A stretch of DNA of 35,210 nt. It comes from an uncultured Vibrio sp. GTDB taxonomy: Bacteria; Pseudomonadota; Gammaproteobacteria; Enterobacterales; Vibrionaceae. Under the pieces are notes generated by a model. That model worked only from the letters and a program-made list of their open reading frames with translations. It made no database searches and was not told the DNA's origin. This document shows, in pieces, positions 8,362-16,999 of this stretch. The stretch's first letter is position 1. Each line of letters opens with the position of its first letter. The position numbers were made by a program, and so were the translations under genes. The DNA lies in the NCBI RefSeq assembly GCF_947488985.1, contig NZ_CANLBV010000036.1:1-35210 (forward strand). Reading direction: 5' to 3'.

Positions 8362-9174
8362 TTAGCCCCCGAACAATCGTTTGAAGATGCCTTTCTTCTG
8401 TTCCGTTAAGAAGCGGAAGTCCACTTGGCTACCCAGTAGTCGCTCTACCGTATCATTGTAAGCCATACCAGCATCCGTCTCTTCATCAAAGATAACCGGC
8501 ACGCCCTTATTCGATGCGTTGAGCACGGCTTGGCTTTCTGGAATCACCCCCAGTAGAGAGATGTGTAGGATCTCTTCAACGTCTTCCACGCTGAGCATCT
8601 CGCCTTGAGTGACACGTGCTGGGTTGTAGCGAGTCAGTAAAAGGTGTGTTTTCACAGGCTCTAAGCCATCTTCAGAGCGGCGAGATTTAGAGTCAAGAAT
8701 ACCAAGAATACGGTCTGAATCGCGGACAGAAGAGACTTCAGGGTTGGTGGTAACAATGGCCTCATCAGCGAAGTACAACGCCATCAGAGCACCTTGCTCG
8801 ATACCTGCAGGAGAATCACAGATGATAAAATCGAAACCCATTTCATCCAATTCATCAAACACGCGACGCACACCGTCTTTAGTCAGGGCGTCTTTATCAC
8901 GGGTTTGAGAAGCTGGGAGAATGAATAGGTTGTCGGTGCGCTTGTCTTTGATCATCGCTTGGTTCAGCGTCGCTTCACCATTGATCACATTAACAAAATC
9001 GTATACGACACGACGCTCACAACCCATGATTAAATCGAGGTTACGCAGACCGATATCAAAGTCGATAACTGCGGTTTTTTTTCCTTTTAAAGCCAACCCC
9101 GAGGCAATAGCTGCACTGGAGGTCGTTTTACCTACGCCGCCTTTACCTGACGTTACAACGATAATGCGTGCCAT
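8362..9174 (-). CDS. minD: Septum site-determining ATPase MinD
   Basis: ParA/MinD-type ATPase, 270 aa. The deviant Walker A GKGGVGKTTSSA at about residues 10-21 carries the signature lysine. DFDIGLRNLDLIMG and FIICDSPAGIEQG are the Walker A' and Walker B regions. The C-terminus KKGIFKRLFGG is the amphipathic membrane-targeting helix. ATP-bound MinD dimers bind the inner membrane, recruit MinC and are released by MinE. It is the middle gene of minCDE, 21 bp after minC. Confidence 0.97.
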   Translation of the reverse strand: MARIIVVTSGKGGVGKTTSSAAIASGLALKGKKTAVIDFDIGLRNLDLIMGCERRVVYDFVNVINGEATLNQAMIKDKRTDNLFILPASQTRDKDALTKDGVRRVFDELDEMGFDFIICDSPAGIEQGALMALYFADEAIVTTNPEVSSVRDSDRILGILDSKSRRSEDGLEPVKTHLLLTRYNPARVTQGEMLSVEDVEEILHISLLGVIPESQAVLNASNKGVPVIFDEETDAGMAYNDTVERLLGSQVDFRFLTEQKKGIFKRLFGG

Positions 9175-9195
9175 TCTTTTTTCCTTTTATTTCTC

Positions 9196-9858
9196 TTATA
9201 TTGCGAGGACGTCAACGTGTAATACATCGTTCGCCATACTGAACATGGTTTTCTTCTTCCAGTACTCGCTTTCAATTTGATCACTGAGCCAGTAATTTCC
9301 CGCAATGGACACCAGCTCGGCTTGTAAATCATTACAAATTATTTTTGCTTCAGTTTGACCACTTGCCCCTGCAATCGCACGACCGCGTAGCGTACCATGG
9401 ATATGAATGCTGCCATCGGCAATCACTTCTGCGCCCGCACTAACGTGGCTCAAAATGAGTAGATCACCATCTTTAGCATAGACCTGCTGACCAGAACGGA
9501 TAGGTGTTTTTATCACTTTTGTGGGCGTTATCTTAGCCGGAGCTTGAGAGGGAGACTTACTGGCCGTCATGACGGCAAAGCCAGCCTCTTTCGCTAGGTT
9601 TTGCATACGCTTATCTGAGCAACCCGCAACACCAACGGGGATCATTCCCGCTTGTGATATGCCATTTTTCAGCTGTACGAAGTCGATATCGCCTTCGACC
9701 TTACTGATGTTGATGACAACCGGAGCAGCAGCGAAAAAAGTAGGTGCTTGGTCTACTTTTTGTTGAAGAAAAGAGACGGCATTTTCGACTTGATCATCGG
9801 ATAAGTACAAAACCGATAGCGTAAAACTGCTACCTTTTAGATCTGGATTATTAGACAT
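9196..9858 (-). CDS. minC: Septum site-determining protein MinC
   Basis: FtsZ assembly inhibitor, 220 aa from the ATG at 9858 ([14 protein letters not shown]). An in-frame TTG at 9879 would add seven residues but has no homology support. The N-terminal domain (about 1-105) binds FtsZ. A Pro/Ala/Lys-rich linker follows ([14 protein letters not shown]), then the beta-helical C-terminal domain with [19 protein letters not shown] and [11 protein letters not shown], which dimerises and binds MinD. It is the first gene of the operon and faces ycgL across a 220-bp divergent region. Confidence 0.95.
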   Translation of the reverse strand: MSNNPDLKGSSFTLSVLYLSDDQVENAVSFLQQKVDQAPTFFAAAPVVINISKVEGDIDFVQLKNGISQAGMIPVGVAGCSDKRMQNLAKEAGFAVMTASKSPSQAPAKITPTKVIKTPIRSGQQVYAKDGDLLILSHVSAGAEVIADGSIHIHGTLRGRAIAGASGQTEAKIICNDLQAELVSIAGNYWLSDQIESEYWKKKTMFSMANDVLHVDVLAI

Positions 9859-9980
9859 CGAAAAACTACAGGGCCTCAATCGCGAATGGATACAATTTCT
9901 TTATCAATAAAATAAAGGGCATTGCCTGAAACTAGGTTTATCATGTTATATTCCCAAATCAAGCACAGCAAGTGATCTTG

Positions 9981-10009
9981 TTGTCAAATGGACGTTTTGT
10001 TCTCAATAT
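9981..10009 (+). promoter_or_regulatory. Candidate sigma-70 promoter of ycgL
   Basis: TTGTCA at 9981-9986 and CAATAT at 10004-10009 are separated by 17 bp, which fits a housekeeping promoter directed at ycgL. The -10 is imperfect. The rest of the 9859-10078 divergent region should also carry the minC promoter, which I could not place. Confidence 0.35.
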
Positions 10010-10078
10010 TTTCCTAACATAAACTATTGATCTCGCAAGTGAGAGATTTATAGCCATCAACATTTAGAAAGGTTTGTC

Positions 10079-10369
10079 ATGCTGTGTTCTATATATAAAA
10101 GCCCAAAGAAAGAAGGAACATACCTTTATATCCCTAAGAAGGATGATTTTTCACAAGTTCCTGACGCATTGATGCAAATGTTCGGTAAACCTAGTTTTGT
10201 CATGGTAATTAAAATGGACGGCCGTAAACTGGCTCAAGTGAACATCGACAAAGTGAGAGAATCACTGAACAACGATGGTTTCTTTTTGCAGGTTCCGCCT
10301 CCACCAGTTAACGAACTTGAACTGTACAAAGAGCGTAAAGCTCAGCAAAACGTTCAAGACCAAGAGTGA
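10079..10369 (+). CDS. ycgL: YcgL-domain protein
   Basis: A 96-aa member of the YcgL family. The conserved start [17 protein letters not shown] and the segment [12 protein letters not shown] are clear, as is the proline stretch [10 protein letters not shown]. The molecular function of the family is not known to me. The gene adjoins minC in enterics as well, and here it is divergent from minC. GAAAGG lies about 6 nt before the ATG. Confidence 0.9.
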   Translation: MLCSIYKSPKKEGTYLYIPKKDDFSQVPDALMQMFGKPSFVMVIKMDGRKLAQVNIDKVRESLNNDGFFLQVPPPPVNELELYKERKAQQNVQDQE

Positions 10370-10399
10370 TAGCCACCTAAATTCAGGGAGGAATGAGCG

Positions 10400-11398
10400 T
10401 TGAGTAAATTTTCGAAACCCCTATTAGCGGTATCGGCACTGATATTGGGTAACAGCTTAGCCATTGGTTCACTGCAAGCTGAAGAGCTGAGCTTTGAGCA
10501 ATATGTCGAAAAGCTAAAGCAGCAAGGCCGTGAGCAAGGCATTTCTCAAGCGACGATCGATGAAGCTTTTACTGGGGTGACCTTTAAGCCTAGAGCTGTC
10601 AAAGCCGATAAAAACCAACCTGAGAAAAAACTGACTCTGGATGAATACATCCCTCGTGCGGTTCCAGACTGGAAGGTGAAGCAGGCGAGATCGCTGTATA
10701 AGAAACATTACCAAGCGTTGAAGCGCATTGGTGATGAATACGGGGTTCAACCTAGGTTCATCGTCGCTTTGTGGGGTGTAGAGAGCAACTTTGGTAAGTT
10801 CACTGGCAATTACAGTGTGATCGATGCCTTAACGACCATGGCCTATGAAGGGCGCAGAGAAGCCTTCTTCCGCAGTGAAGCAATGGCAGCTTTAACAATC
10901 CTTGATCAAGGCCATATCACCGCAAAAGAGATGAAAGGCTCATGGGCGGGTGCAATGGGGCAGCCTCAGTTTATGCCAAGTTCATTCTTAGCGTATGCGG
11001 CTGATGGCAACGGCGACGGTAAGAAAGATATCTGGGGTACCGAAGAAGATGTGTTTGCCTCGGCGGCGAACTATCTCAGCCAATCAGGGTGGGATGACAG
11101 CTATACTTGGGGTCGTCAGGTTCATGTTCCGTCAACGGTGTCGATTGAGCTGCAAGGTCGAGATGCAGACAAAGCGAAATACCTAAAAGAGTGGTCTGAA
11201 CTCGGTATTAAGCGCTATGACAACCGCCCACTGCCAGCGCTTGATGAAGACATCAAAGCTTGGCTGATCATGCCAGATGATGAAGCCGGCCGTTCGTACC
11301 TCATTTACAACAATTACAATGTGTTAATGAAGTGGAATCGCTCTTACTATTTCGCTTTGGCGGTCAGTCACTTAGCCGATAGAATCAAGTTTGATTAA
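10400..11398 (+). CDS. MltB-like periplasmic lytic murein transglycosylase
   Basis: A 332-aa lytic transglycosylase of the MltB group (COG2951-type), which cleaves peptidoglycan between MurNAc and GlcNAc to give 1,6-anhydroMurNAc ends. An N-terminal signal peptide ends near LQA-EE (about residue 27) and there is no lipobox cysteine, so the protein should be soluble in the periplasm, unlike MltB itself. The catalytic Glu is E128 in ALWGVESNFGKFTG. GSWAGAMGQPQFMPSSF at 180-196 is the second family motif. DGNGDGKKDIW at about 202-212 resembles a Ca-binding loop. It starts at TTG 10400 with GGAGGA 8 nt upstream; the nearby ATG at 10393 is out of frame and stops at once. Confidence 0.9.
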   Translation: MSKFSKPLLAVSALILGNSLAIGSLQAEELSFEQYVEKLKQQGREQGISQATIDEAFTGVTFKPRAVKADKNQPEKKLTLDEYIPRAVPDWKVKQARSLYKKHYQALKRIGDEYGVQPRFIVALWGVESNFGKFTGNYSVIDALTTMAYEGRREAFFRSEAMAALTILDQGHITAKEMKGSWAGAMGQPQFMPSSFLAYAADGNGDGKKDIWGTEEDVFASAANYLSQSGWDDSYTWGRQVHVPSTVSIELQGRDADKAKYLKEWSELGIKRYDNRPLPALDEDIKAWLIMPDDEAGRSYLIYNNYNVLMKWNRSYYFALAVSHLADRIKFD

Positions 11399-11467
11399 TT
11401 GGCTTGCTCGTGTGATTAGCATTTGGCCTATCATAGGCTAATTGGAAGTGGCTAACGAAATTGATAG

Positions 11468-11492
11468 AAAGGACTCTGCGGAGTCCTTTTTT
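11468..11492 (+). terminator. Intrinsic terminator after the transglycosylase gene
   Basis: GGACTC at 11471-11476 pairs with GAGTCC at 11481-11486 around TGCG, followed by six T's and preceded by AAA. Confidence 0.85.
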
Positions 11493-11557
11493 ATTGGTCA
11501 TTTTTCAGTTTCTTAAGTTGAACCTTCTCCGAAATATGAAGAACTATAGCTAAAATG

Positions 11558-11589
11558 TTACCTGCCTAAGCCTCTACTTAGACAGGTAA
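11558..11589 (-). terminator. Hairpin downstream of the 11611-12066 pseudogene
   Basis: TTACCTG-C-CTAAG at 11558-11570 pairs with CTTAG-A-CAGGTAA at 11577-11589: 12 bp with one internal mismatch and a 6-nt loop. On the minus strand it is followed by CATTTTAGC. It is placed to terminate the minus-strand unknown gene. Confidence 0.5.
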
Positions 11590-11610
11590 GCCATCTCTAC
11601 TTAGGTAATC

Positions 11611-12066
11611 TTACAGAATTTTTTGATATTGATTGAGGGAGTTAGGAAGCTCTTCCCCTCGGTCGAACAGCTCAATGTAATACCACTCATTTTCAACATC
11701 TTGATGGCCATTGTTTACCAACAAATGACCATCATCGGAGTAACCGCCCACCATGGTAGAGCGCCAAGTTGTATGAGTTTTCAAGCAAGTTATAATAGCG
11801 CTACCACCATGAAAGTCGATGCGTCTTAGTAGAGTGTCAGATTGGAAGCATGTCACCAAATTACCTCTGGATAAACCACTAAATGAAACCGCATGGTCAC
11901 CGTAGTTTTCATGACTGAGCTTGTTGATTAAGGTATTCCAAGAGCTATAAATGCCAATGCCGTGGTGAGATTTTTCTCCCGACAATTCAATTTCATCTAA
12001 GGTGATATTAAGCGATTTCTGCAGGGTGATATTTTGTATGTAGTTATTAACCTATACGTTTTTCAT
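11611..12066 (-). pseudogene. Unknown 151-codon gene interrupted by an amber codon at position 5
   Basis: On the minus strand ATG 12066-12064 has AAGG 7 nt upstream and reads M-K-N-V, then TAG (12054-12052). The same frame then stays open for 146 more codons to the stop at 11611. The 22 codons after the TAG read as ordinary protein (VNNYIQNITLQKSLNITLDE), continuing into GIGIYSSWNTLINKLSHENY and ending WYYIELFDRGEELPNSL. So the natural start is probably the ATG and the TAG a disabling mutation. The only usual start after the TAG is TTG 11985, which would give 124 aa. No signal peptide, membrane segment or recognised family. It is flanked by two hairpins and lies between the transglycosylase gene and folD, as a lone unit of possible foreign origin. 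Alternatives are readthrough or use of the TTG. Confidence 0.6.
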
Positions 12067-12123
12067 TCAAGAGCCTTGTGGATTTTCAAGTTTTCCCAAG
12101 GATAAACGATGGCATCCCAAAAA

Positions 12124-12154
12124 TAGCTTGGTTTTTAAGAAAAAAAACAAGCTA
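12124..12154 (-). terminator. Hairpin upstream of the broken gene
   Basis: TAGCTTG at 12124-12130 pairs with CAAGCTA at 12148-12154, with a further inner run of T's facing A's. On the minus strand the stem is followed by TTTTTGGG. It could be a second stop for folD readthrough or mark the edge of the broken gene. Confidence 0.4.
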
Positions 12155-12190
12155 ATTCAATTGAACACGAGCTATTCGTTTGTCACGATC

Positions 12191-12224
12191 AAAAAAGCCG
12201 CAGCGTTGATTACGTTGCGGCTTT
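12191..12224 (-). terminator. Intrinsic terminator of folD
   Basis: Read on the minus strand, AAAGCCGCA-ACG pairs with CGC-TGCGGCTTT (12 bp with one G-U, 7-nt loop) and is followed by a run of T's. It lies about 60 bp downstream of the folD stop codon. Confidence 0.85.
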
Positions 12225-12285
12225 GTCATTCTAGGATGAGTGAATAGATGCCAATAGTATCGCTACCGAGGTCATCGTTTATTTG

Positions 12286-13143
12286 TTATTTCGAATGAAA
12301 TTGTGCACAAGCGATCATCGTATTCTCAATGAGGCTTGCGACCGTCATAGGGCCAACGCCACCCGGAACTGGTGTGATGAAGCTGGCGTTTTCTTTCGCG
12401 ACGTCGTATTCAACATCACCAACCAATTTGCCAGACTCCAAGCGGTTGATACCCACATCAACCACCACCGCGCCTTTCTTAATCCAGGCTCCCGGAATAA
12501 AGTTAGGCTTACCAACCGCAACCACCACAACGTCTGCTTGGCGTACGTGGCCTTCAAGATCTTTAGTAAAGCGGTGGCAGGTCGTCGTTGTACAACCCGC
12601 GAGAAGCAGCTCTAGAGTCATTGGGCGACCGACAATATTTGATGCGCCCACGACCACTGCGTGTTTACCACGTAAATCGATATTGTAACGGTCGAGTAGG
12701 GTGATAATGCCTTTCGGAGTACAAGAGCGCAGTTTCGGGATACGCTGAGCCAAGCGGCCAACATTGTATGGGTGGAAACCATCAACGTCTTTTTCAGGGA
12801 CAATGCGCTCAAGGACATGAGTGCTATCAATGCCAGCTGGCAGGGGCAGTTGAACCAGAATACCATCGATCTCTGGGTCTTGGTTCAGTTGGTCTACCAG
12901 CGTTAATAACTCTTCTTCTGTTGCCGTGGCTGGCAAATCGTAAGATTTAGACACGAAGCCAACTTCCTCACAGGCGATACGCTTACTCCCTACGTAAACC
13001 TGAGAAGCAGGGTCTTCACCCACTAAAATAACCGCGAGGCCCGGAGCGCGTAACCCAGCTTCAGTGCGAGCTTTTACACGAGCAGCAACTTCAGAGCGAA
13101 CCGTTTGAGATATTAGCTTTCCATCAATATTTTGAGCAGTCAT
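12286..13143 (-). CDS. folD: Bifunctional methylenetetrahydrofolate dehydrogenase/cyclohydrolase FolD
   Basis: Cytosolic enzyme of one-carbon metabolism, 285 aa, the normal FolD length. It oxidises 5,10-methylene-THF with NADP and hydrolyses the methenyl product to 10-formyl-THF. Visible: the catalytic-lysine segment [14 protein letters not shown] (about 51-64), QLPLPAGID near 98, [14 protein letters not shown] near 140, the Rossmann motif [13 protein letters not shown], and [15 protein letters not shown] at the C-terminus. It begins at ATG 13143. Placement beside a tRNA-Arg(UCU) gene parallels E. coli, where folD and argU lie close together. Confidence 0.96.
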   Translation of the reverse strand: MTAQNIDGKLISQTVRSEVAARVKARTEAGLRAPGLAVILVGEDPASQVYVGSKRIACEEVGFVSKSYDLPATATEEELLTLVDQLNQDPEIDGILVQLPLPAGIDSTHVLERIVPEKDVDGFHPYNVGRLAQRIPKLRSCTPKGIITLLDRYNIDLRGKHAVVVGASNIVGRPMTLELLLAGCTTTTCHRFTKDLEGHVRQADVVVVAVGKPNFIPGAWIKKGAVVVDVGINRLESGKLVGDVEYDVAKENASFITPVPGGVGPMTVASLIENTMIACAQFHSK

Positions 13144-13313
13144 GAATTTCCTTAGTACTGATATTCAAATTAGTGGCTGATGTTTTTGGCGCATTATTTC
13201 AGAAAATCTTTTTGATTACCATAAAGCAAACGTTTGCCTTGGTCTAAATTTCAACACCAATAGGTTTCTTGCCCTTTTTTTACCCACTTAGATCAGAATG
13301 TTACATAAAGCCA

Positions 13314-13341
13314 TTGCTTTACTGATTCGAATTCGTATAAT
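13314..13341 (+). promoter_or_regulatory. Promoter of tRNA-Arg
   Basis: TTGCTT at 13314-13319 and a perfect TATAAT at 13336-13341, with a 16-bp spacer, end 13 bp before the mature tRNA. The geometry is that of a strong sigma-70 stable-RNA promoter. The rest of 13144-13313 should hold the folD promoter on the other strand, which I could not place. Confidence 0.7.
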
Positions 13342-13354
13342 TCGTTCCTGTAGC

Positions 13355-13431
13355 GCGCCCTTAGCTCAGCTGGATAGAGCACGTCCCTTCTAAGGATGTG
13401 GTCGAAGGTTCGAATCCTTCAGGGCGTGCCA
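13355..13431 (+). tRNA. tRNA-Arg (anticodon UCU)
   Basis: A 77-nt cloverleaf. The acceptor GCGCCCT pairs with AGGGCGT (one G-U at the end). The D arm is GCTC/GAGC. The anticodon stem CGTCC/GGATG holds loop CTTCTAA with anticodon TCT. The T arm is GAAGG-TTCGAAT-CCTTC, and CCA is encoded. It matches the plan of E. coli argU and reads AGA/AGG codons, which are rare in this type of genome. Such tRNA genes are common integration targets. Confidence 0.97.
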
Positions 13432-13442
13432 TTTATTTAGAA

Positions 13443-13477
13443 AGTCCCGATAATTCAATGAGTTGTCGGGATTTTTG
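13443..13477 (+). terminator. Terminator of the tRNA transcript
   Basis: AGTCCCGATAA at about 13443-13453 pairs with TTGTCGGGATT (13464-13473 region; 11 bp including two G-U) and runs into a T tract. Confidence 0.8.
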
Positions 13478-13489
13478 CTTTTTAGCGTC

Positions 13490-14110
13490 ACTGTCCCTTT
13501 TCATACCTTTGAGAGGACAGATACTTGAATTTTGACACCCACGTCACGCTTTCTCTGCACACACCTATCCCTGTATTGATATTCAGAAAGCTCAATACTT
13601 CAAAAGCTACCTCTGCACTATCCAGTATCGCCTAAAGCGTTTAGCTGAATGGTTCTCTGATAGCTGTGTAAAAGACATTTCTCCAGAGCTTGTGATCCGT
13701 ACCAGCAGAATTAGACACCAAACGAAGATACTTTCCATACCTGTAGTTATTCCTGATTTACTAATTTAGCAAATCACTGACAAAGTTTTGTCCAAAGCCT
13801 TCATAGGCTGAATTTTTACCCGTGGTACGTTCTACCTCAGAAGTGCCCTTTCTAGTTTAAGCGGTGCTCATATCAAGACTGGCGGAAGGTCTTTTAGCTT
13901 ATATTTTCTAATCAGTTTGGTGTCTACTTTTCTGGGTTCTTGCTTATTTGTCCATAACTGATGGTGCGGATCAAGCGCTTATTAGCCCCGAATTCTAATC
14001 GTCCAGCACGGATCGTCTCAACATAGCACCAGCGCTCTTGTTGCAATCATACCTGCATAAAATAGGTCAACACCGGCGAGAAACGGGAGTACCCGCCAGC
14101 AGTATTTGAA
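13490..14110. other. About 620 bp beyond the tRNA with decayed coding traces
   Basis: No intact gene is visible. Two protein-like stretches stand out. On the plus strand 13536-13770 is open without an ATG and reads, in part, QYRLKRLAEWFSDSCVKDIS and then PELVIRTSRIRHQTK. On the minus strand about 14045-13930 reads QERWCYVETIRAGRLEFGAN and KRLIRTISYGQISKNPEK before a stop. I recognise neither. CTGTCC/GGACAG at 13491-13520 forms a small inverted repeat. This is consistent with debris of an element that once sat at the tRNA-Arg gene, but no integrase or attachment-site duplication was found. Confidence 0.4.
13712..13926. repeat. 12-bp perfect inverted repeat bounding 215 bp
   Basis: TAGACACCAAAC at 13712-13723 and its exact reverse complement GTTTGGTGTCTA at 13915-13926 face each other across 191 bp. 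No flanking target duplication was seen. They could be the ends of a small non-autonomous element or chance. Confidence 0.45.
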
Positions 14111-14120
14111 GTGTTGGAAT

Positions 14121-16556
14121 CTATTCGCCCAAACTGCGCTTGCGGGTCATTTCTAAACCGACAGGCAACAGCACGAGGCTATAAATTAAGATACTTGATA
14201 AAGCTATGGTCAGCACTAATCCAATAGAGTGCATGCCTTGATGCTGGGCTAAGATTAGCGCACCAAAGGTCATTAATGTCGAGAGACAGCTCACCACAGT
14301 GGCTTTTGGGGTTGAGGTCGCAAAGAATGCATCAATGCTACCGACAGCGCGGAAGCGATTGACGATATGAATGCCGTTATCAACACCTAATCCAAAGATA
14401 AGCGGAATCACTATGATGTTGGCCATATTTAAGGACAGGTCCAGCCAGTGCATCATGCCTAACGTCGTCAGTGAGGCTAAGGTCAAGGGAACAAAGATCA
14501 GCGCAATATCGCGGGCGCGGCGGATGGTGGTGGCGAGCAGCAATGTGATCGCCACCACCGCAATCATAATCGCTATTTGAAAAGCTCGGACGATGATTTT
14601 CCCTACCTGTTGCTCTGCGACCGCACGGCCTGTCGCGTTGGGTGCGATATCTTGAACTTGATTAATGAAGCGCTGGACACTCTCGACCTTGGCCATATCG
14701 CCTTTGGGCACGATCGTCAGCAGAAATTGCCCATCAGAATCTCTGTAGCGGTGGATGAGTGACGATGGGATATCGTCTAGTAAGGGCATCGGCTGTGGTG
14801 TTATTGATTGTGCGAGAACCTGAGTACCACTAAATAGGTGATAGGCACTTTCTTGCGCGAGCGAGTCCGGCAGCAATTCTGCGTTGGGCCACTGCTTCTC
14901 TATCGCGAGAGCCTTGAAGGCTAAGTAATCTAAAGGCCCCGTTTGCAGTGGTTCAGACAGAACACGGGTGAGTTTGCTTTGTCTCTCAATCCAATCCTCA
15001 GGTAAGAAGTCGTTGGCAATCGTTACGCTACTCACCGTATCCAAGTTGAGTAATTGCTGCTTCCATTGCGCCGCTTGAGTAGCGTCTTGAGCAACCGCAT
15101 TGAGTTGGTAGCTAGATCCTAAACCTAAGCTTTGCAGGCGGTTAAGGGATTGCACTGACTCAGAATTTGGATTTTTCAGCACTAAAGTTGAGAAATCAAA
15201 TTTGAACTGGCTGGCACCGACCGCAGTCACAGCAAACAGCAGAGCCGCAATCGACACCACCAATTTTCGTTGTTTGGATAACCAATGCCCATAGCGCTGG
15301 CCCAAGCCATGATTGACGTGGAGGCGTACGCTTGGGTAGCCGAAGAGTTGAAAAAATAGTGGGATAACCGTAAATGTTGCCAACAAGCCCAGTAACATCC
15401 CCAGCCCAGAGATGACGCCTAGCTCTCCCAGCCCAATATAGGCGGTTGGGTAAAAGCTCATAAAGCCGATCCCAGAGGATAGGGCACAGAGTCCCAGCGG
15501 ACGAAATGAGTGTTTTAATGCATGCTTAAGACTTGATTGATTGCCTTCACCGCTGGCTCTTATTTCTTGAATATGCAGGCATAAGTGGATGGCAAAATCG
15601 ACGGCAAGACCGATAAACATCACCATAAACACGATAGAAATTGTGCTGAAATGCCCCACCACGGCGAGTCCGGCAGCGAACGTCCACGTTAAGCCAATCA
15701 GTACCGTGGTATAACAGGCGATAATGACACGCACAGAGCGAATCCCAATCGCTAAGATCAAGAGCAAGCCAACCAGTGATGCGCTGCCAGCCAACGCGAT
15801 GCTGCTGTTCGCGTCTTGGATCTCATCATAATCGAGAGGCGTTTGGCCTGTGAATGTGACTTTGACGCCTTCAGGCTTATCAACTTGAGCGAGCACTTGG
15901 TCTAACGTTGCGATAACTTGCTGGTTAGGGTTCTTTAGGCTGTTGTCTGGTTCAGCGGTTAGGGTGATCACATGATTGGCTGGCAGTGTGATGGAAGCTT
16001 GGAGCAGGGCTTGCCAATCCACCTCTTCCCCAGAGGTTGCGGTCAATAGAGGCGCGAGTGGATCTTGGCTATTTTCTGCCTTTTCCGCGACCAGTGCTAA
16101 ATAGGTTTCCAGGCTTTGTGCCTTTGCGCCAATGACGGCTGGTGCGATTTGGTTGTCGAACTGTTTTTGGAGATCAGAATAAGCATTTTCAGAGAGAAAC
16201 CCCAGCGCGTAACGATCAAACCAAGGGAGAGTGCTAGGCGCAAAAACATCGGTGAAAATGGCGTCTTGGCGAAACGCTTGCGCTAAGTTATCGGTGTAGG
16301 TTTTTGCTGCCACAGCAGAAACATTATCACTCGCTTCACTGCTCACCAGAACCAACACATTTCCGGTATTAGGAAATGCTTGATTAATGCTTTTTAGGTT
16401 CTCAACCCATTCACCTTCTTGCTTTACCAATGAAGATAAATCGGCATTGACTTCGAAGTGTCGCTGGCCATACCATGCGCTATAAGCCGTAATAGCAGCA
16501 ATGAACAAGGCAAAAAGAGCAGGGTGGCGCTGAATAAGGGAGTACAATTTGTTCAT
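14121..16556 (-). CDS. RND-superfamily (MMPL-type) exporter
   Basis: An 811-aa membrane protein with the RND/MMPL layout. An N-terminal membrane helix (about residues 12-30) is followed by a periplasmic loop of about 200 residues, a helix bundle containing the sterol-sensing-like FMVMFIGLAVDFAIHLCLHI, a second large periplasmic loop, and a second bundle with VIPLIFGLGVDNGIHIVNRF. The two matching GLxVDxxIH segments mark an internal duplication and carry the proton-relay aspartates. The start is taken at ATG 16556 (MNKLYSLIQRHPALF), where the membrane helix begins; the frame is open to TTG 16628. No adaptor or outer membrane partner gene is nearby, so the cargo, perhaps a lipid, is unknown. 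Confidence 0.85.
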   Translation of the reverse strand: MNKLYSLIQRHPALFALFIAAITAYSAWYGQRHFEVNADLSSLVKQEGEWVENLKSINQAFPNTGNVLVLVSSEASDNVSAVAAKTYTDNLAQAFRQDAIFTDVFAPSTLPWFDRYALGFLSENAYSDLQKQFDNQIAPAVIGAKAQSLETYLALVAEKAENSQDPLAPLLTATSGEEVDWQALLQASITLPANHVITLTAEPDNSLKNPNQQVIATLDQVLAQVDKPEGVKVTFTGQTPLDYDEIQDANSSIALAGSASLVGLLLILAIGIRSVRVIIACYTTVLIGLTWTFAAGLAVVGHFSTISIVFMVMFIGLAVDFAIHLCLHIQEIRASGEGNQSSLKHALKHSFRPLGLCALSSGIGFMSFYPTAYIGLGELGVISGLGMLLGLLATFTVIPLFFQLFGYPSVRLHVNHGLGQRYGHWLSKQRKLVVSIAALLFAVTAVGASQFKFDFSTLVLKNPNSESVQSLNRLQSLGLGSSYQLNAVAQDATQAAQWKQQLLNLDTVSSVTIANDFLPEDWIERQSKLTRVLSEPLQTGPLDYLAFKALAIEKQWPNAELLPDSLAQESAYHLFSGTQVLAQSITPQPMPLLDDIPSSLIHRYRDSDGQFLLTIVPKGDMAKVESVQRFINQVQDIAPNATGRAVAEQQVGKIIVRAFQIAIMIAVVAITLLLATTIRRARDIALIFVPLTLASLTTLGMMHWLDLSLNMANIIVIPLIFGLGVDNGIHIVNRFRAVGSIDAFFATSTPKATVVSCLSTLMTFGALILAQHQGMHSIGLVLTIALSSILIYSLVLLPVGLEMTRKRSLGE

Positions 16557-16628
16557 GAAGAGAAAATGCTTACTGATGAATGTCTTATGATAACCATTAT
16601 TGGTGCTTATTAGCATCGCTTTGATCAA

Positions 16629-16999
16629 TGAAAATGCAGAAGGGGTGCTAGGAGAGCCTAGCTTGAGGAGTAGGCACTTGCTTGTAGCAGTGTGAGTGCA
16701 ATGTACAAATCGTTTTAAATAGAAGGGATGGCTTGCGGTAGTTAATGAGAATTTTCTGCTATTTTGCGGACACTAAAACTTTTCCATTGGAACTAAAACC
16801 ACTCATAACAACATACAATCAATAATTATTGACTATTTTATCTTTATACTCGTAGACTACGAGATATTACTCAATCAGCGGTACTTGCTTGCCTTTGGGT
16901 GCAATCTTATCCATCACGTAAACGCAGCTATACCTTCCCCCTTTTTGTGAGCCGTTCATTGAACGCGAGAATGATCGTGAAAAAATCTAAAGGATCAAA
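16629..16999. other. Divergent intergenic region with a palindrome
   Basis: 371 bp between the RND exporter (minus) and the DUF969 gene (plus). No ORF is convincing. It should hold both promoters. The most striking element is the short palindrome at 16849-16863 listed separately. AAAGGA at about 16990 serves the DUF969 gene. Confidence 0.6.
16849..16863. promoter_or_regulatory. Perfect 7+1+7 palindrome, candidate operator
   Basis: CTCGTAG-A-CTACGAG, about 137 bp upstream of the DUF969 start. It may be a dimeric regulator site or a leader hairpin. No family assignment is possible from this alone. Confidence 0.4.

Noticed and set aside
8921..9280. 119-codon plus-strand ORF opposite minD
   Set aside because: A shadow of the minD and minC coding strands, with no independent support.
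13355..13431. Integrated element with tRNA 3'-end duplication
   Set aside because: No second copy of the tRNA 3' end and no integrase was seen in this window.
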